This document shows positions 55,335 through 64,000 of a stretch of 64,000 nucleotides of DNA, piece by piece. Every line of letters starts with the position of its first letter. Position 1 is the stretch's first letter. The DNA is from Bradyrhizobium sp. B097 (GTDB taxonomy: Bacteria > Pseudomonadota > Alphaproteobacteria > Rhizobiales > Xanthobacteraceae): the NCBI RefSeq assembly GCF_038957035.1, contig NZ_CP152412.1, forward strand, positions 6,382,501 through 6,446,500, given 5' to 3'. The notes below the pieces were generated by a model that made no database searches, had not been told where the DNA came from, and worked only from the letters and a program-made list of their open reading frames with translations. Position numbers and translations under genes: made by a program.

Positions 55335-55362
55335 TTGCACGTTTGTATACAAACGTTATCCT
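55335..55362 (+). promoter_or_regulatory. Nicotinate-regulon operator 3 inside the nicA promoter
   Basis: ACGTTTGTATACAAACGT at 55339-55356 is a perfect 18-bp palindrome. It fills the spacer between a candidate -35 TTGCAC (55335-55340) and -10 TATCCT (55357-55362), 16 bp apart, and lies 62 bp before the nicA ATG. A bound repressor would mask the promoter core. The half-site CGTTTGTATAC is the same as in operator 1. Confidence 0.8.
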
Positions 55363-55418
55363 CATCGGCGGATTTGACGCTGACGTTGCAGCGCAAACAA
55401 CAGGGGAGAACCGGGGCG

Positions 55419-55886
55419 ATGCGCCTGACCGTGAATGGCAGGAATCATGATGTCGACGCCGCTCCCGACACCGCATTGCTTTACGTGCTGCGCAACGATC
55501 TCGAATTGAACGGACCGAAGTATGGCTGCGGGCTCGGTGAGTGCGGCGCCTGCGCTGTGCTGATCGACGGCGTCGCCGCGCGCGCCTGCGTGATTCCGAT
55601 CGAAGGCTGCGCCGGGCGCGATATCGTCACGCTCGAAGGTCTCGGCAGCCGCGAGCATCCCGATCCGGTGCAGGATGCCTTCATCCGCGAACAGGCCGCG
55701 CAGTGCGGCTATTGCCTCAACGGCATGATCATCACCACCAAGGCGCTGCTCACGCGCAACCCCAATCCGTCGGAGCATGAGGTGCTGGAAGCGCTGCGCT
55801 ACAATCTCTGCCGCTGCGGCGCGCATATCGAGATCATCCGCGCGGCGATGCGCGCCGCCGGCCATGTGCTCGAGGCGCGCGATTGA
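55419..55886 (+). CDS. nicA: Nicotinate hydroxylase small subunit, 2x[2Fe-2S] (NicA type)
   Basis: 155 residues from the ATG at 55419, with AGGGGAGAA upstream. Cluster ligands: C37, C42, C45 and C57 (YGCGLGECGAC...C), then C96, C99, C131 and C133 (QCGYCLNG, CRCG). It passes electrons from the molybdenum centre of NicB to the cytochrome domain. It overlaps the nicB start (TGATG). In Pseudomonas putida NicAB hydroxylates nicotinate to 6-hydroxynicotinate; here the linked reductase and enamidase genes support the same substrate. Other molybdenum hydroxylases share this small subunit, so substrate relies on context and the partner's architecture. Confidence 0.88.
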   Translation: MRLTVNGRNHDVDAAPDTALLYVLRNDLELNGPKYGCGLGECGACAVLIDGVAARACVIPIEGCAGRDIVTLEGLGSREHPDPVQDAFIREQAAQCGYCLNGMIITTKALLTRNPNPSEHEVLEALRYNLCRCGAHIEIIRAAMRAAGHVLEARD

Positions 55887-58800
55887 TGGCCGGTTCGGAG
55901 CAACGCATGCGCGGCTCGCTGTCGGTCGTCCGCCCTGCCGTGCTGGGCGCGGAAGGCGCGTTCGAGACCTTCATCACCATCACATCAGACGGTTCGGTCA
56001 ATGCCTATAACGGCCATGTCGATCTCGGCACCGGCATCCGCACCGCGCTCGGACAGATCGTCGCCGAAGAGCTCGACGTCTCGTTTGCCCGCGTGGTCGT
56101 GATCCTCGGCGACACCGCCGTGGTGCCGAACCAGGGCGCGACGATCGCGAGCGAGACCATCCAGATCACGGCCGTTCCGCTGCGCAAGGCCGCGGCGCAG
56201 GCGCGACATTTCCTGCTCGCGCGCGCGGCGGAGCGGCTCGAACTGCCTGCTGGCGACCTCACGATCGAGGACGGCCTCGTCCGTGGTCACGACAACCGCA
56301 GCGTCAGCTATGGCGAACTGATCGCGGACGAGACCATCCGGCTCGAGCTCGCCGACGACGTTGCGGTCAAGGCGGTGAGCGCCTATTCCGTCGTCGGCAA
56401 GTCGGTGCCGCGCGTCGACCTGCCGGCGAAGGCCACCGGCGAGCTGGTCTACGTCCACGATGTGCGCGTGCCCGGCATGCTGCACGGCCGCGTCGTGCGT
56501 CCGCCCTATGCCGGCGTCGACGCCGGACCGTTCGTCGGCACCAGCCTGATCGCGGTCGATGAAGCTTCGGTGCGGGACATTCCCGGCCTCGTCGCGGTGG
56601 TGCGGATCGGCGACTTCGTCGGCGTCGTCGCCGAGCGCGAGGAGAACGCGATCAAGGCCGCCGCGCAGCTCAAGGTGAGCTGGAAGCCGGGACCTGTTCT
56701 GGCCGATCTCGCCGACATCGAGCAGGCGCTGCGCGCCAATCCCTCGACGCCGCGGCAACTGATCGACAGAGGCGACGTCGATGCCGCAATCAAGGCGGCG
56801 GCCAAGCCGATGCAGCGGACATATGTCTGGCCCTACCAGATGCACGGCGCGATCGGCCCCTCCTGCGCGGTCGCCGATTGCAGCGAAGGCGCGATCCGCG
56901 TTTGGTCCGGCACGCAGAACCCGCACATCCTGCGCGGCGATCTGGCGCTCCTGATCCAGCGGCCGGAATCCGAGATCGACATCGTCAGGATGGAGGCCGC
57001 CGGCTGCTACGGCCGCAACTGCGCCGACGACGTCTCGGCCGATGCGCTATTGCTGTCGCGCGCCGTCGGCCGCCCGGTGCGCGTCCAGCTGACCCGCGAG
57101 CAGGAACACGCGTGGGAGCCGAAGGGCACCGCGCAGCTGATGGACGTCAATGGCGGCCTCAATGCCGACGGCAGCGTCGCCGGGTACGACTTTGTTACGC
57201 GCTATCCTTCCAACGGCGCGCCGACCTTGGCGCTGCTGCTCACTGGGCGGATCGCACCTGAAGCCGCCGTGTTCGAGATGGGCGACCGCACCGCGATCCC
57301 GCCCTACGACTACGAGAACATGCGCGTCGTCGCCAACGACATGCCGCCGATCGTGCGCGCCTCATGGCTTCGCGGCGTCTCGGCGCTGCCCAATACGTTC
57401 GCGCATGAATCCTATATCGACGAGCTTGCCGCCGAGGCCGAGGTCGATCCGATCGAATACCGGTTGCGCTACCTGAAAGACAAACGCGCGATCGATCTCG
57501 TCAACGCGGTTGCCGAGCGCGCCGGCTGGACGCCGCGCCCGGTGCGCGAGGAGCCCGAGGCCGAGGGCGATGTCGTCCGCGGCCGCGGCTTTGCCTATGC
57601 GCTCTACGTGCACAGCAAGTTTCCCGGCTACGGCGCGGCATGGTCGGCCTGGATCGCCGACGTCGCCGTCAACAAGGCGACCGGCGATGTCAGCGTGACG
57701 CGCGTCGTCGCCGGCCAGGATTCCGGATTGATGATCAATCCGGAGGGCGTGCGGCACCAGATCGAAGGCAACGTCATCCAGTCGACCAGCCGCGCGCTGA
57801 TGGAGGAGGTCTCCTTCGAGCGCGGCGCGGTGACGGCGCGGGAATGGGGCGCCTATCCCATCATCAAATTCCCCGATCTGCCCGAGATCGATGTGCTGAT
57901 GCTGCCGCGGCAGGACCAGCCGCCGCTCGGCGTCGGTGAGTCCGCCTCGGTGCCGAGCGCGGCCGCGATCGCCAATGCGATCTATGATGCGACCGGCGTC
58001 CGCTTTCGCGAGCCGCCGTTCACGCCGGAGCGCATTCTGAAGGGCTTGCGCGGCGAGCAGCCCGTGGCGCCCGCGCCGCTTGCGCCACCCACGCAGGCGG
58101 CCGACCTCAACAGGTGGCAAAATCCGTTTGCGAAACGCGGCGGTGTGCTCGCGGGCATTGCCGCGCTCTGCGCCGCGGCGATCGGCATCGGCGCGGCTGT
58201 CTTGCCCTGGCGCGCGATCGCACCGATCGCCCGGCCCGATGCCTCGGTCTATTCCGCCGCGACGATCGCGCGCGGCAAGGAGCTCGCGGCGCTTGGCGCC
58301 TGCGCCGTCTGCCATACGTCGGAGCATGGCATCGCGAACGCCGGCGGCCGGCCGCTCGAGACGCCGTTCGGCACGATCTACACGACCAACATCACGCCCG
58401 ACGTCGACACCGGCATCGGCGCCTGGTCCTATCCCGCGTTCGAGCGCGCGATGCGCGAGGGCATTCATCGCGACGGCCGCCATCTCTACCCGGCGTTTCC
58501 GTACACGCATTTTGCCAGGACCAGCGATGCCGACCTGCAGGCGCTCTATGCCTATCTGATGGCGCAGGCGCCGGTGCGCGCCGAGACGCCGAAAAACGCG
58601 CTGGCCTTTCCGTTCAATCTGCGGCCACTGCTCGCGGGATGGAATGCGCTGTTCCACCAGCCGCACCCATTCCAGCCCGATCCATCGAAATCGGAGATCT
58701 GGAATCGCGGCGCCTATCTGGTCGAGGGTCTCGGCCATTGCAGCGCCTGCCACTCGCCGCGCAATGCGCTCGGCGCCGAGCGGCAAGGCGCCTATCTCGC

Positions 58801-59419
58801 CGGCGGCTTCGCCGAGGGCTGGGAGGCGCCGGCCCTGACCACGCTATCGAAGGCGCCGATCCCGTGGAGCGAGGACGAGCTCTACGCCTATCTGCGCACC
58901 GGCGAGTCCCGTCAGCACGGCGTCGCCGCCGGGCCAATGGCGCCCGTCGTGCAGGAGCTCGCCACCGTGCCCGACCAGGACATCCGCGCGATGGCGGTCT
59001 ACCTCGCCTCGTTCAACGAGCCCACCGACCGGCTGGCCCACGATGCCCTTGCCGCGAAGCTCGAAGCCGGCACAGTTGTGACCACGGCCGCCTCGACCGG
59101 CGCCCGGATCTATCAGGGCGCCTGCGCCGTCTGCCATGAGGTCGGCGGCCCGCCGCTGTTCGGCAGCCGCCCGTCGCTGGCGCTGAACAGCAATTTGCAC
59201 AGCGACGCCCCCGACAATCTGATCCAGGTGATCCTGCACGGCATCGCCAAGCCGGCCGTGACCGATCTGGGCTACATGCCGGCCTTCAAGGACAGCATGA
59301 GCGACGGCCAGATCGCCGAGCTCGCCTCCTTCCTGAGGCGGCAATTTGCCCCGGGCAAGCCGGCCTGGAGCGATGTCGCCACGGCCGTCGGCCGTATCCG
59401 GCGGGATATAGCCCGCTGA
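55886..59419 (+). CDS. nicB: Nicotinate hydroxylase large subunit, molybdopterin domain fused to trihaem cytochrome c (NicB type)
   Basis: 1177 residues, close to the length I recall for P. putida NicB. Residues about 1-715 are an aldehyde-oxidase-type molybdopterin domain ([68 protein letters not shown], and [16 protein letters not shown] with catalytic E685). A hydrophobic anchor follows at about 753-775. The C-terminal cytochrome has three haem motifs: C806-C809-H810, C952-C955-H956 and C1080-C1083-H1084. Electrons would thus go to the respiratory chain, not to NAD. Start is the ATG at 55886 overlapping nicA. I see no Tat signal at the N-terminus, so orientation of the anchor is unclear. 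Confidence 0.9.
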   Translation: MAGSEQRMRGSLSVVRPAVLGAEGAFETFITITSDGSVNAYNGHVDLGTGIRTALGQIVAEELDVSFARVVVILGDTAVVPNQGATIASETIQITAVPLRKAAAQARHFLLARAAERLELPAGDLTIEDGLVRGHDNRSVSYGELIADETIRLELADDVAVKAVSAYSVVGKSVPRVDLPAKATGELVYVHDVRVPGMLHGRVVRPPYAGVDAGPFVGTSLIAVDEASVRDIPGLVAVVRIGDFVGVVAEREENAIKAAAQLKVSWKPGPVLADLADIEQALRANPSTPRQLIDRGDVDAAIKAAAKPMQRTYVWPYQMHGAIGPSCAVADCSEGAIRVWSGTQNPHILRGDLALLIQRPESEIDIVRMEAAGCYGRNCADDVSADALLLSRAVGRPVRVQLTREQEHAWEPKGTAQLMDVNGGLNADGSVAGYDFVTRYPSNGAPTLALLLTGRIAPEAAVFEMGDRTAIPPYDYENMRVVANDMPPIVRASWLRGVSALPNTFAHESYIDELAAEAEVDPIEYRLRYLKDKRAIDLVNAVAERAGWTPRPVREEPEAEGDVVRGRGFAYALYVHSKFPGYGAAWSAWIADVAVNKATGDVSVTRVVAGQDSGLMINPEGVRHQIEGNVIQSTSRALMEEVSFERGAVTAREWGAYPIIKFPDLPEIDVLMLPRQDQPPLGVGESASVPSAAAIANAIYDATGVRFREPPFTPERILKGLRGEQPVAPAPLAPPTQAADLNRWQNPFAKRGGVLAGIAALCAAAIGIGAAVLPWRAIAPIARPDASVYSAATIARGKELAALGACAVCHTSEHGIANAGGRPLETPFGTIYTTNITPDVDTGIGAWSYPAFERAMREGIHRDGRHLYPAFPYTHFARTSDADLQALYAYLMAQAPVRAETPKNALAFPFNLRPLLAGWNALFHQPHPFQPDPSKSEIWNRGAYLVEGLGHCSACHSPRNALGAERQGAYLAGGFAEGWEAPALTTLSKAPIPWSEDELYAYLRTGESRQHGVAAGPMAPVVQELATVPDQDIRAMAVYLASFNEPTDRLAHDALAAKLEAGTVVTTAASTGARIYQGACAVCHEVGGPPLFGSRPSLALNSNLHSDAPDNLIQVILHGIAKPAVTDLGYMPAFKDSMSDGQIAELASFLRRQFAPGKPAWSDVATAVGRIRRDIAR

Positions 59420-59480
59420 CCTGCCATGTTCCGCCCGAAACCCACTGGGCGGGCGCCGTTCGGCAGGCTACAGTTCCGGC

Positions 59481-60785
59481 ATGGCGGTCACAGATATTGC
59501 AACCCGGACCTATAATCACGGCTGGCGGCTCGATCCGATCGTGCGCAGCCTGCTCGACACCGATTTCTACAAGCTGTTGATGATGCAGATGATCCGGGAA
59601 TGCTACCCGGACACGCAGACGACCTTTTCGGTGATCAACCGCTCGACCCATATCCGGCTTGCCGAGGTCATCGACGAGGGCGAGCTGCGCGCCCAGCTCG
59701 ACCACGCCCGCACCATCCGCTTCGCCAAGAAGGAACTGATCTGGCTCGCCGGTAACACGTTCTACGGCAAGACCCAGATGTTCTCGCCCGACTTCATCAA
59801 CTGGCTCTCGACCTTCCGCCTGCCCGAATACGAGCTGCACAAGGTCGACGGCCAGTATGAGCTGCATTTCCACGGGCCCTGGACCCACACCACGATGTGG
59901 GAGATCCCGGCGCTCGCGATCCTCAACGAGCTGCGCTCGCGCGCGGCGACCAAGACCTACGGCCGCTTCGCGCTCGACGTGCTCTACGCCCGCGCCAAGG
60001 CCAAGCTGTGGGCCAAGGTCGAGCGGCTGCGCAAGCTGGACGGATTGCGGCTGTCCGATTTCGGCACGCGCCGCCGCCACGGCTTCCTGTGGCAGCGCTG
60101 GTGCGTCGAGGCGGTGAAGGAAGGCCTCGGCCCGTCCTTCACCGGAACGTCGAACGTGCTGCTCGCGATGGACAACGACCTCGAGGCGATCGGCACCAAC
60201 GCCCACGAGCTGCCGATGGTGGCCGCGGCACTCGCCGACGACGACCAGGAGCTGCGCTGGGCGCCTTATCGCATCCTCGACCAATGGCGCCACGCCTATG
60301 GCGGCAACCTCCTGATCGCGCTGCCCGATGCGTTCGGCACCAAGCCGTTCCTGCGCGATGCGCCGGACTGGGTCGCCGACTGGACCGGTTTTCGTCCCGA
60401 CAGCGCGCCGCCGATCACCGCCGGCGAAGAGATCATCAAGTGGTGGAAGCAGAAGGGCCGCGACCCCAAGGAGAAGCTGCTGGTGTTCTCCGACGCGATG
60501 GATGTCGGCTCGATCGAGGAGACGTTCCATCACTTCAGGGGACGCGTGCGCGTCAGCTTCGGCTGGGGCACCAACCTCACCAACGATTTCGTCGGCTGCG
60601 CGCCTGATGGCACCGCCGAGCTCGATCCGATCTCGATCGTGTGCAAGGTGACGTCGGTCGACGGGCGCCCGGCCGTCAAACTCTCCGACAATCCGGAGAA
60701 GGCGACCGGCATCCCCACAGAGGTCGAGCGCTATTTGCGCGTGTTCGGCAATGTCGGCCGCGTTCGTACCGCAGTCCACGTCTAA
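59481..60785 (+). CDS. pncB: Nicotinate phosphoribosyltransferase
   Basis: 434 residues, standard PncB length. It makes nicotinate mononucleotide from nicotinate, PRPP and ATP in NAD salvage. Landmarks are [75 protein letters not shown] with the conserved histidine, [34 protein letters not shown] and [12 protein letters not shown]. It starts 61 bp after nicB on the same strand, so read-through from the nic promoter is possible; it would compete with NicAB for the same substrate. Confidence 0.95.
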   Translation: MAVTDIATRTYNHGWRLDPIVRSLLDTDFYKLLMMQMIRECYPDTQTTFSVINRSTHIRLAEVIDEGELRAQLDHARTIRFAKKELIWLAGNTFYGKTQMFSPDFINWLSTFRLPEYELHKVDGQYELHFHGPWTHTTMWEIPALAILNELRSRAATKTYGRFALDVLYARAKAKLWAKVERLRKLDGLRLSDFGTRRRHGFLWQRWCVEAVKEGLGPSFTGTSNVLLAMDNDLEAIGTNAHELPMVAAALADDDQELRWAPYRILDQWRHAYGGNLLIALPDAFGTKPFLRDAPDWVADWTGFRPDSAPPITAGEEIIKWWKQKGRDPKEKLLVFSDAMDVGSIEETFHHFRGRVRVSFGWGTNLTNDFVGCAPDGTAELDPISIVCKVTSVDGRPAVKLSDNPEKATGIPTEVERYLRVFGNVGRVRTAVHV

Positions 60786-60831
60786 ATCAACGCACCGATC
60801 ACTCCGATCGACTGACCTGACGAGTTTTCGC

Positions 60832-62127
60832 ATGCCCGCACCCAAGCCGCCAGCCTTTGAAACCTTGAGCCTGCACGCCGGCCAGCGCCCCGATCCCGCA
60901 ACCGGCGCGCGCGCCGTTCCGATCTATCAGACCACATCCTACGTGTTCCAGGACGCCGACCACGCCGCCGCGCTGTTCAACCTGGAACGTGCCGGCCACA
61001 TCTACACCCGCATCTCGAACCCGACGACTGCGGTTCTGGAGGAGCGTATCGCCGCGCTCGAATGCGGCGTCGGCGCGATCTGCACCGCCAGCGGCATGGC
61101 CGCGATGCATCTTGCGATCGCGACGCTGCTCAATGCCGGTGACCACATCGTCGCCTCCGCCTCGCTCTATGGCGGCACCATCAACCTCTTGGCGCACACG
61201 TTGCCGCGTTTCGGTATCACCACGACCTTCGTGAAGCCTCGTGCGCTCGACGAATTCCGCGCCGCGATCAAGCCGAACACCCGGCTCGTGATCGGCGAGA
61301 CCATCGGCAATCCCGGCCTCGAAGTGCTCGATATCCCGGCGGTCGCACAGATCGCGCATAATGCGAAGATTCCGCTGCTGATCGACAACACCTTCGCGAC
61401 GCCCTATCTGAGCCAGCCGATCGAGCTCGGCGCCGACATCACGATGAACTCGGCGACCAAGTGGCTGGGCGGCCACGGCATCGCGATCGGCGGCGTCATC
61501 GTCGATGGCGGCCGGTTCGACTGGCGCGCCTCCGGCAAATTCCCGCAGCTCACCGAGCCCTATGCCGGCTATCACGGCATCGTCTTCGACGAGCAGTTCG
61601 GCAAAGCCGCCTTCATCATGCGCGCCCGCACCGAGGGCCTGCGCGATTTCGGCGCCTGCCTGTCGCCGACCAACGCCTTCCAGCTGCTGCAGGGCATCGA
61701 GACGCTCGGCGTCCGCATGGACCGCCATGTCAGCAACACCCATGCAGTGCTGGACTTCCTCACCACCAACAAGGCCGTCGACTGGGTGCTGCATCCGTCG
61801 CTGGAGACGCATCCGGACTACGCGCTGGCGAAGAAGCTGTTGCCGCGCGGCGCCGGCTCGATCGTCAGCTTCGGCATCAAGGGCGGCCGCGCCGCCGGCA
61901 AGAAGTTCATCGAGTCCCTGAAGCTGATCAGCCATCTCGCCAATGTCGGCGACGCCAAGACGCTGGTGATCCATCCCGCCAGCACCACGCACCAGCAGAT
62001 GGACGCCGATCAGCTCAAGGCCGCCGGCATCGGCGAGGAGTTGGTGCGGCTATCGGTCGGCATCGAAGCCGCTGAGGATATCATCGACGATCTCGGCCAG
62101 GCGCTGCGCGCCTCGCAAAGGACTTAA
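60832..62127 (+). CDS. O-acetylhomoserine aminocarboxypropyltransferase (sulfhydrylase)
   Basis: 431 residues from the ATG at 60832. A PLP enzyme of the Cys/Met metabolism family that makes homocysteine from O-acetylhomoserine and sulfide. Features: FETLSLHAGQRPDPATGARAVPIYQTTSYVF, YTRISNPTTAVLEERIAALECG, DNTFATPYLSQPIELGADI, and the PLP-lysine segment NSATKWLGGHGIAIGG. The opening LHAGQ...PIYQTTSYVF is characteristic of MetY/Met17-type enzymes rather than cystathionine synthases. It lies 4 bp before the alpha/beta hydrolase gene and is probably co-transcribed. Confidence 0.92.
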   Translation: MPAPKPPAFETLSLHAGQRPDPATGARAVPIYQTTSYVFQDADHAAALFNLERAGHIYTRISNPTTAVLEERIAALECGVGAICTASGMAAMHLAIATLLNAGDHIVASASLYGGTINLLAHTLPRFGITTTFVKPRALDEFRAAIKPNTRLVIGETIGNPGLEVLDIPAVAQIAHNAKIPLLIDNTFATPYLSQPIELGADITMNSATKWLGGHGIAIGGVIVDGGRFDWRASGKFPQLTEPYAGYHGIVFDEQFGKAAFIMRARTEGLRDFGACLSPTNAFQLLQGIETLGVRMDRHVSNTHAVLDFLTTNKAVDWVLHPSLETHPDYALAKKLLPRGAGSIVSFGIKGGRAAGKKFIESLKLISHLANVGDAKTLVIHPASTTHQQMDADQLKAAGIGEELVRLSVGIEAAEDIIDDLGQALRASQRT

Positions 62128-62131
62128 GACC

Positions 62132-62911
62132 ATGCAGCTTTCCGTCAACGGGGCCGATACCTTCATCGCGACCGGCGGCAAGCCGTTCGATCCGCAGCTC
62201 GCCACGGTGGTGATGATCCACGGCGCCGGCTTCGACTCTTCGACCTGGGCGCTGCACAGCCGCTGGTTCGCCCATCACGGCTATTCCGTGCTGGCGCCGG
62301 ATCTCCCCGGCCACGGCCGCTCCGCCGGCAAGCCGCTCGCGACCATCGCCGAGATGGCTGACTGGACCGCCGCGCTGATTACTGCGGCCGGCGCGTCGAA
62401 GGCGCGGCTGATCGGTCATTCGATGGGCTCGCTAATCGCGATCGAGACCTCGGCACGGCATCCCGACAAGGTCTCCGGCCTCGCGCTGATCGGCACCGCC
62501 GCGACCATGACGGTCGGCCCCGATCTGTTGAAGGCGGCCGAGGCCAATGACGTGGCCGCGATCGACATGGTCTCGATCTGGGGACTCGGCTTCAGGGCCG
62601 AGCTCGGCGGCAGCCTCGCGCCCGGCCTCTGGATGCACCAGGGCGCGCAGCGGGTGCTGCAGGAGGCCAAGCCCGGCGTGCTCTACAACGACCTCAACGC
62701 CTGCAACGCCTACCAGAACGCGCTCACGGCTGCGGCCGCGGTCAAGGTGCCCGCGACGTTCGTGCTCGGCGAGCGCGACATGATGACCCCCGCCAAGGCC
62801 GGCAAGGCGCTCGCCGCCGCGACGCCGAATGCCCGCACCGTGGTGTTGCCAGGCGCCGGCCACATGATGATGGTCGAGCAACCCGACGAGCTACTGGCCG
62901 CGCTGCGGTAG
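62132..62911 (+). CDS. Alpha/beta hydrolase
   Basis: 259 residues, cytoplasmic. The oxyanion segment is VVMIHGAGFDSSTW, the nucleophile elbow GHSMGS (serine in LIGHSMGSLIAIE), the acid is in ERDMMTPAKAGKAL and the histidine in LPGAGHMMMVEQPDEL, so the catalytic triad is complete. The substrate is unknown; relatives act on esters, enol-lactones or haloalkanes. It follows the sulfhydrylase gene by 4 bp, and the two are probably one transcript. Confidence 0.88.
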   Translation: MQLSVNGADTFIATGGKPFDPQLATVVMIHGAGFDSSTWALHSRWFAHHGYSVLAPDLPGHGRSAGKPLATIAEMADWTAALITAAGASKARLIGHSMGSLIAIETSARHPDKVSGLALIGTAATMTVGPDLLKAAEANDVAAIDMVSIWGLGFRAELGGSLAPGLWMHQGAQRVLQEAKPGVLYNDLNACNAYQNALTAAAAVKVPATFVLGERDMMTPAKAGKALAAATPNARTVVLPGAGHMMMVEQPDELLAALR

Positions 62912-63208
62912 CGACGCCGCGAAGCCTTCTCCCGCTGTGGGAAAAGATGGCGCGCAACGAGCGCCCAAAAAATATCGAAAACAACCCCATGCAAAGTAGC
63001 AGGGCGGCAGCCGGCACTCGGACAAACAACTTGACGCGTCGGGCAAATCAGCGATATCTTCCATTATTCCGAAATCTCGCGAACGTCTCGCCGCCTGCGC
63101 GCGTCCGGCACGCTTGATCAGACGCCCCCTCCGCACGGGAGGCTCTAAGCGCCTCGCGAAGGAGTGGTACGTTCATTTGTGACATGGTCGAGGGGAAAGC
63201 CCGCCACT
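62912..63208. other. Intergenic transition with degenerate repeat
   Basis: About 300 bp without a supported gene. The part around 62960-63055, including AACTTGACGCGTCGGGCAAATC, looks like a dispersed intergenic repeat rather than a promoter, though it contains TTGACG. No tRNA or integrase remnant was found that would mark a genomic-island edge. Confidence 0.45.
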
Positions 63209-64000
63209 CTAGGTTCGATCGGCACGCAGAAGCCTCCGGGCGCGCTCCTGTAGCGCAAGGGCCGCAGCTACCTGTCTAGCAACGAGAATATCAATCAAAG
63301 TGAGATACGTTGAACGAGCCGCAGGGCTACCGGCGAGGAGCGAGATATCCTCAGTAAGCATCGCGTCGAGCAGATTTACCAAGCTATCGAGCGCAGAAGA
63401 TCTCGAGGCGATGTAGACCGGATGTTCGCCAACGAGGGCGGAGTGAATCCATTCGAGACCACCCAAGCGCAGTCGTTTCCCTGTCGACGAGCTAAGGAAT
63501 GCGCAAATCGCCGTTATGTTGTCGTCGTCCCTTCTGAGATGCGCGACGGCCCAAGCGTCATACAGCGACTTCAGCTCGAAAACCAGTGTCTGAAAGGCCG
63601 GGTTAGCGTTCAGGGTAGACGTTGCATTGCATCCCAACACCTGAGTGAGAATCCTCTGGCCGTAAAACCAAGGATTCCCGTTGCCCCAAGTCGGAGAGCT
63701 CAATGCATACTCAATCATCCGACCCCAGCGCGCCACAAATTCTTCGGCGTCAGCCGTAGCCGCCTCGTCGAACCAATACTGAAAGAAAGTGCCGATCGCG
63801 TGATGCGCAGGAGCGCCCAACCTGAGAACAGGCTCCCACAGGTCAATCGCAGATTCGATTGGCTCTCGCGAAATACGCTTGGCAAGGTGACTCAGCAGAT
63901 TATAGCCAAGCTGTGTTGGTCCCGGATCGTCGTCGAGTTCATCGTCCGAACGATGCCGAAGCCAGACTTCAAAGGACCAGAGAGACAGGAGGAGCCGCCG
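63209..64000 (-). CDS. Uncharacterised helical protein, N-terminus beyond the window
   Basis: The minus-strand frame ending at 63209 is open without a stop to position 64000, so at least 264 residues belong to a longer gene that starts outside; the TTG at 63820 is not the start. I do not recognise a family. The visible part is all-helical and Leu/Ala/Trp-rich (LWSFEVWLRHRSDDELDDD, LGYNLLSHLAKRIS, HAIGTFFQYWFDEAATADAEEFV, WGNGNPWFYGQRILTQVLG, LRRDDDNITAICAFLSS, LVARQVAAALALQERARRLL). Base composition differs from the neighbours: sampled 60-base lines contain 31-36 G/C here against 44 in the line at 62641. This resembles the C-terminal helical part of large accessory proteins, perhaps acquired by transfer, but no function can be given. 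Confidence 0.7.
   Translation of the reverse strand, partial: RRLLLSLWSFEVWLRHRSDDELDDDPGPTQLGYNLLSHLAKRISREPIESAIDLWEPVLRLGAPAHHAIGTFFQYWFDEAATADAEEFVARWGRMIEYALSSPTWGNGNPWFYGQRILTQVLGCNATSTLNANPAFQTLVFELKSLYDAWAVAHLRRDDDNITAICAFLSSSTGKRLRLGGLEWIHSALVGEHPVYIASRSSALDSLVNLLDAMLTEDISLLAGSPAARSTYLTLIDILVARQVAAALALQERARRLLRADRT

Noticed and set aside
59420..59480. Riboswitch upstream of pncB
   Set aside because: Only 61 bp are available between nicB and pncB and no conserved structure is visible.
62990..63055. Promoter at TTGACG with downstream AT-rich sequence
   Set aside because: The stretch looks like a dispersed intergenic repeat and no plus-strand gene follows it.
63181..63225. Possible tRNA at the composition boundary (GGTTCGATC resembles a T-arm)
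   Set aside because: No acceptor stem, anticodon arm or CCA-side pairing can be built around it, and the stop codon of the partial gene lies within.

Overview
The window reads as chromosome of a Bradyrhizobium-like alphaproteobacterium (Nitrobacteraceae). The grounds are high GC, strong third-position GC, many periplasmic-binding-protein ABC transporters, Sox genes, and a set of intergenic palindromic repeats of the kind scattered through Bradyrhizobium genomes. No rRNA, tRNA, CRISPR array or insertion sequence was seen.

Layout. 1-4133 (minus) is a dipeptide/oligopeptide ABC operon cut by the left edge, preceded by a class III CoA-transferase. 5758-17672 holds glycogen synthase, a methyltransferase, an unusual L,D-transpeptidase, an MFS carrier, a PRC-barrel protein, a glycogen-debranching-type glucosidase, an ABC exporter and a family 4 glycosyltransferase. 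17975-22557 is a complete branched-chain-amino-acid-type ABC operon. 22690-28687 is a three-gene catabolic operon (acyl-CoA dehydrogenase, flavin monooxygenase, alkylsulfatase) divergent from an IclR regulator, with a candidate operator between. 28784-33706 carries a frameshifted TctC-type binding protein and an iron-type ABC operon. 34359-41954 carries an MFS exporter, a two-subunit molybdenum hydroxylase and a partial sulfur-oxidation operon (fccB/soxF, soxX, soxY, soxZ, soxA).

The most interesting part is 42113-59419, read here as a nicotinate-catabolism regulon. It encodes a NicAB-type nicotinate hydroxylase with three haems, a 6-hydroxynicotinate reductase homologue, an enamidase with every metal ligand conserved, a ferredoxin-NADP reductase, a MarR regulator, a dedicated ABC transporter, an ApbE-like (UPF0280) protein and a PF06684 protein of unknown role. 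This is the reductive ring-opening route known from Eubacterium barkeri joined to a cytochrome-linked first step. Near-identical TTTGTATACAAA / TTCGTATACGAA palindromes lie on the promoters of nicA, of the reductase operon, and of the divergent enamidase/ferredoxin-reductase pair, so the cluster is probably one regulon. The ApbE-like gene overlaps the reductase gene by 4 bp, and the E. barkeri reductase carries covalently bound flavin. This suggests a dedicated flavin transferase. A methanethiol-oxidase-type gene and a membrane-protein gene sit between the two arms of the cluster.

59481-62911 holds pncB (nicotinate salvage), an O-acetylhomoserine sulfhydrylase and an alpha/beta hydrolase. From about 63.2 kb the composition drops in GC and a partial gene of unknown function runs off the right edge.
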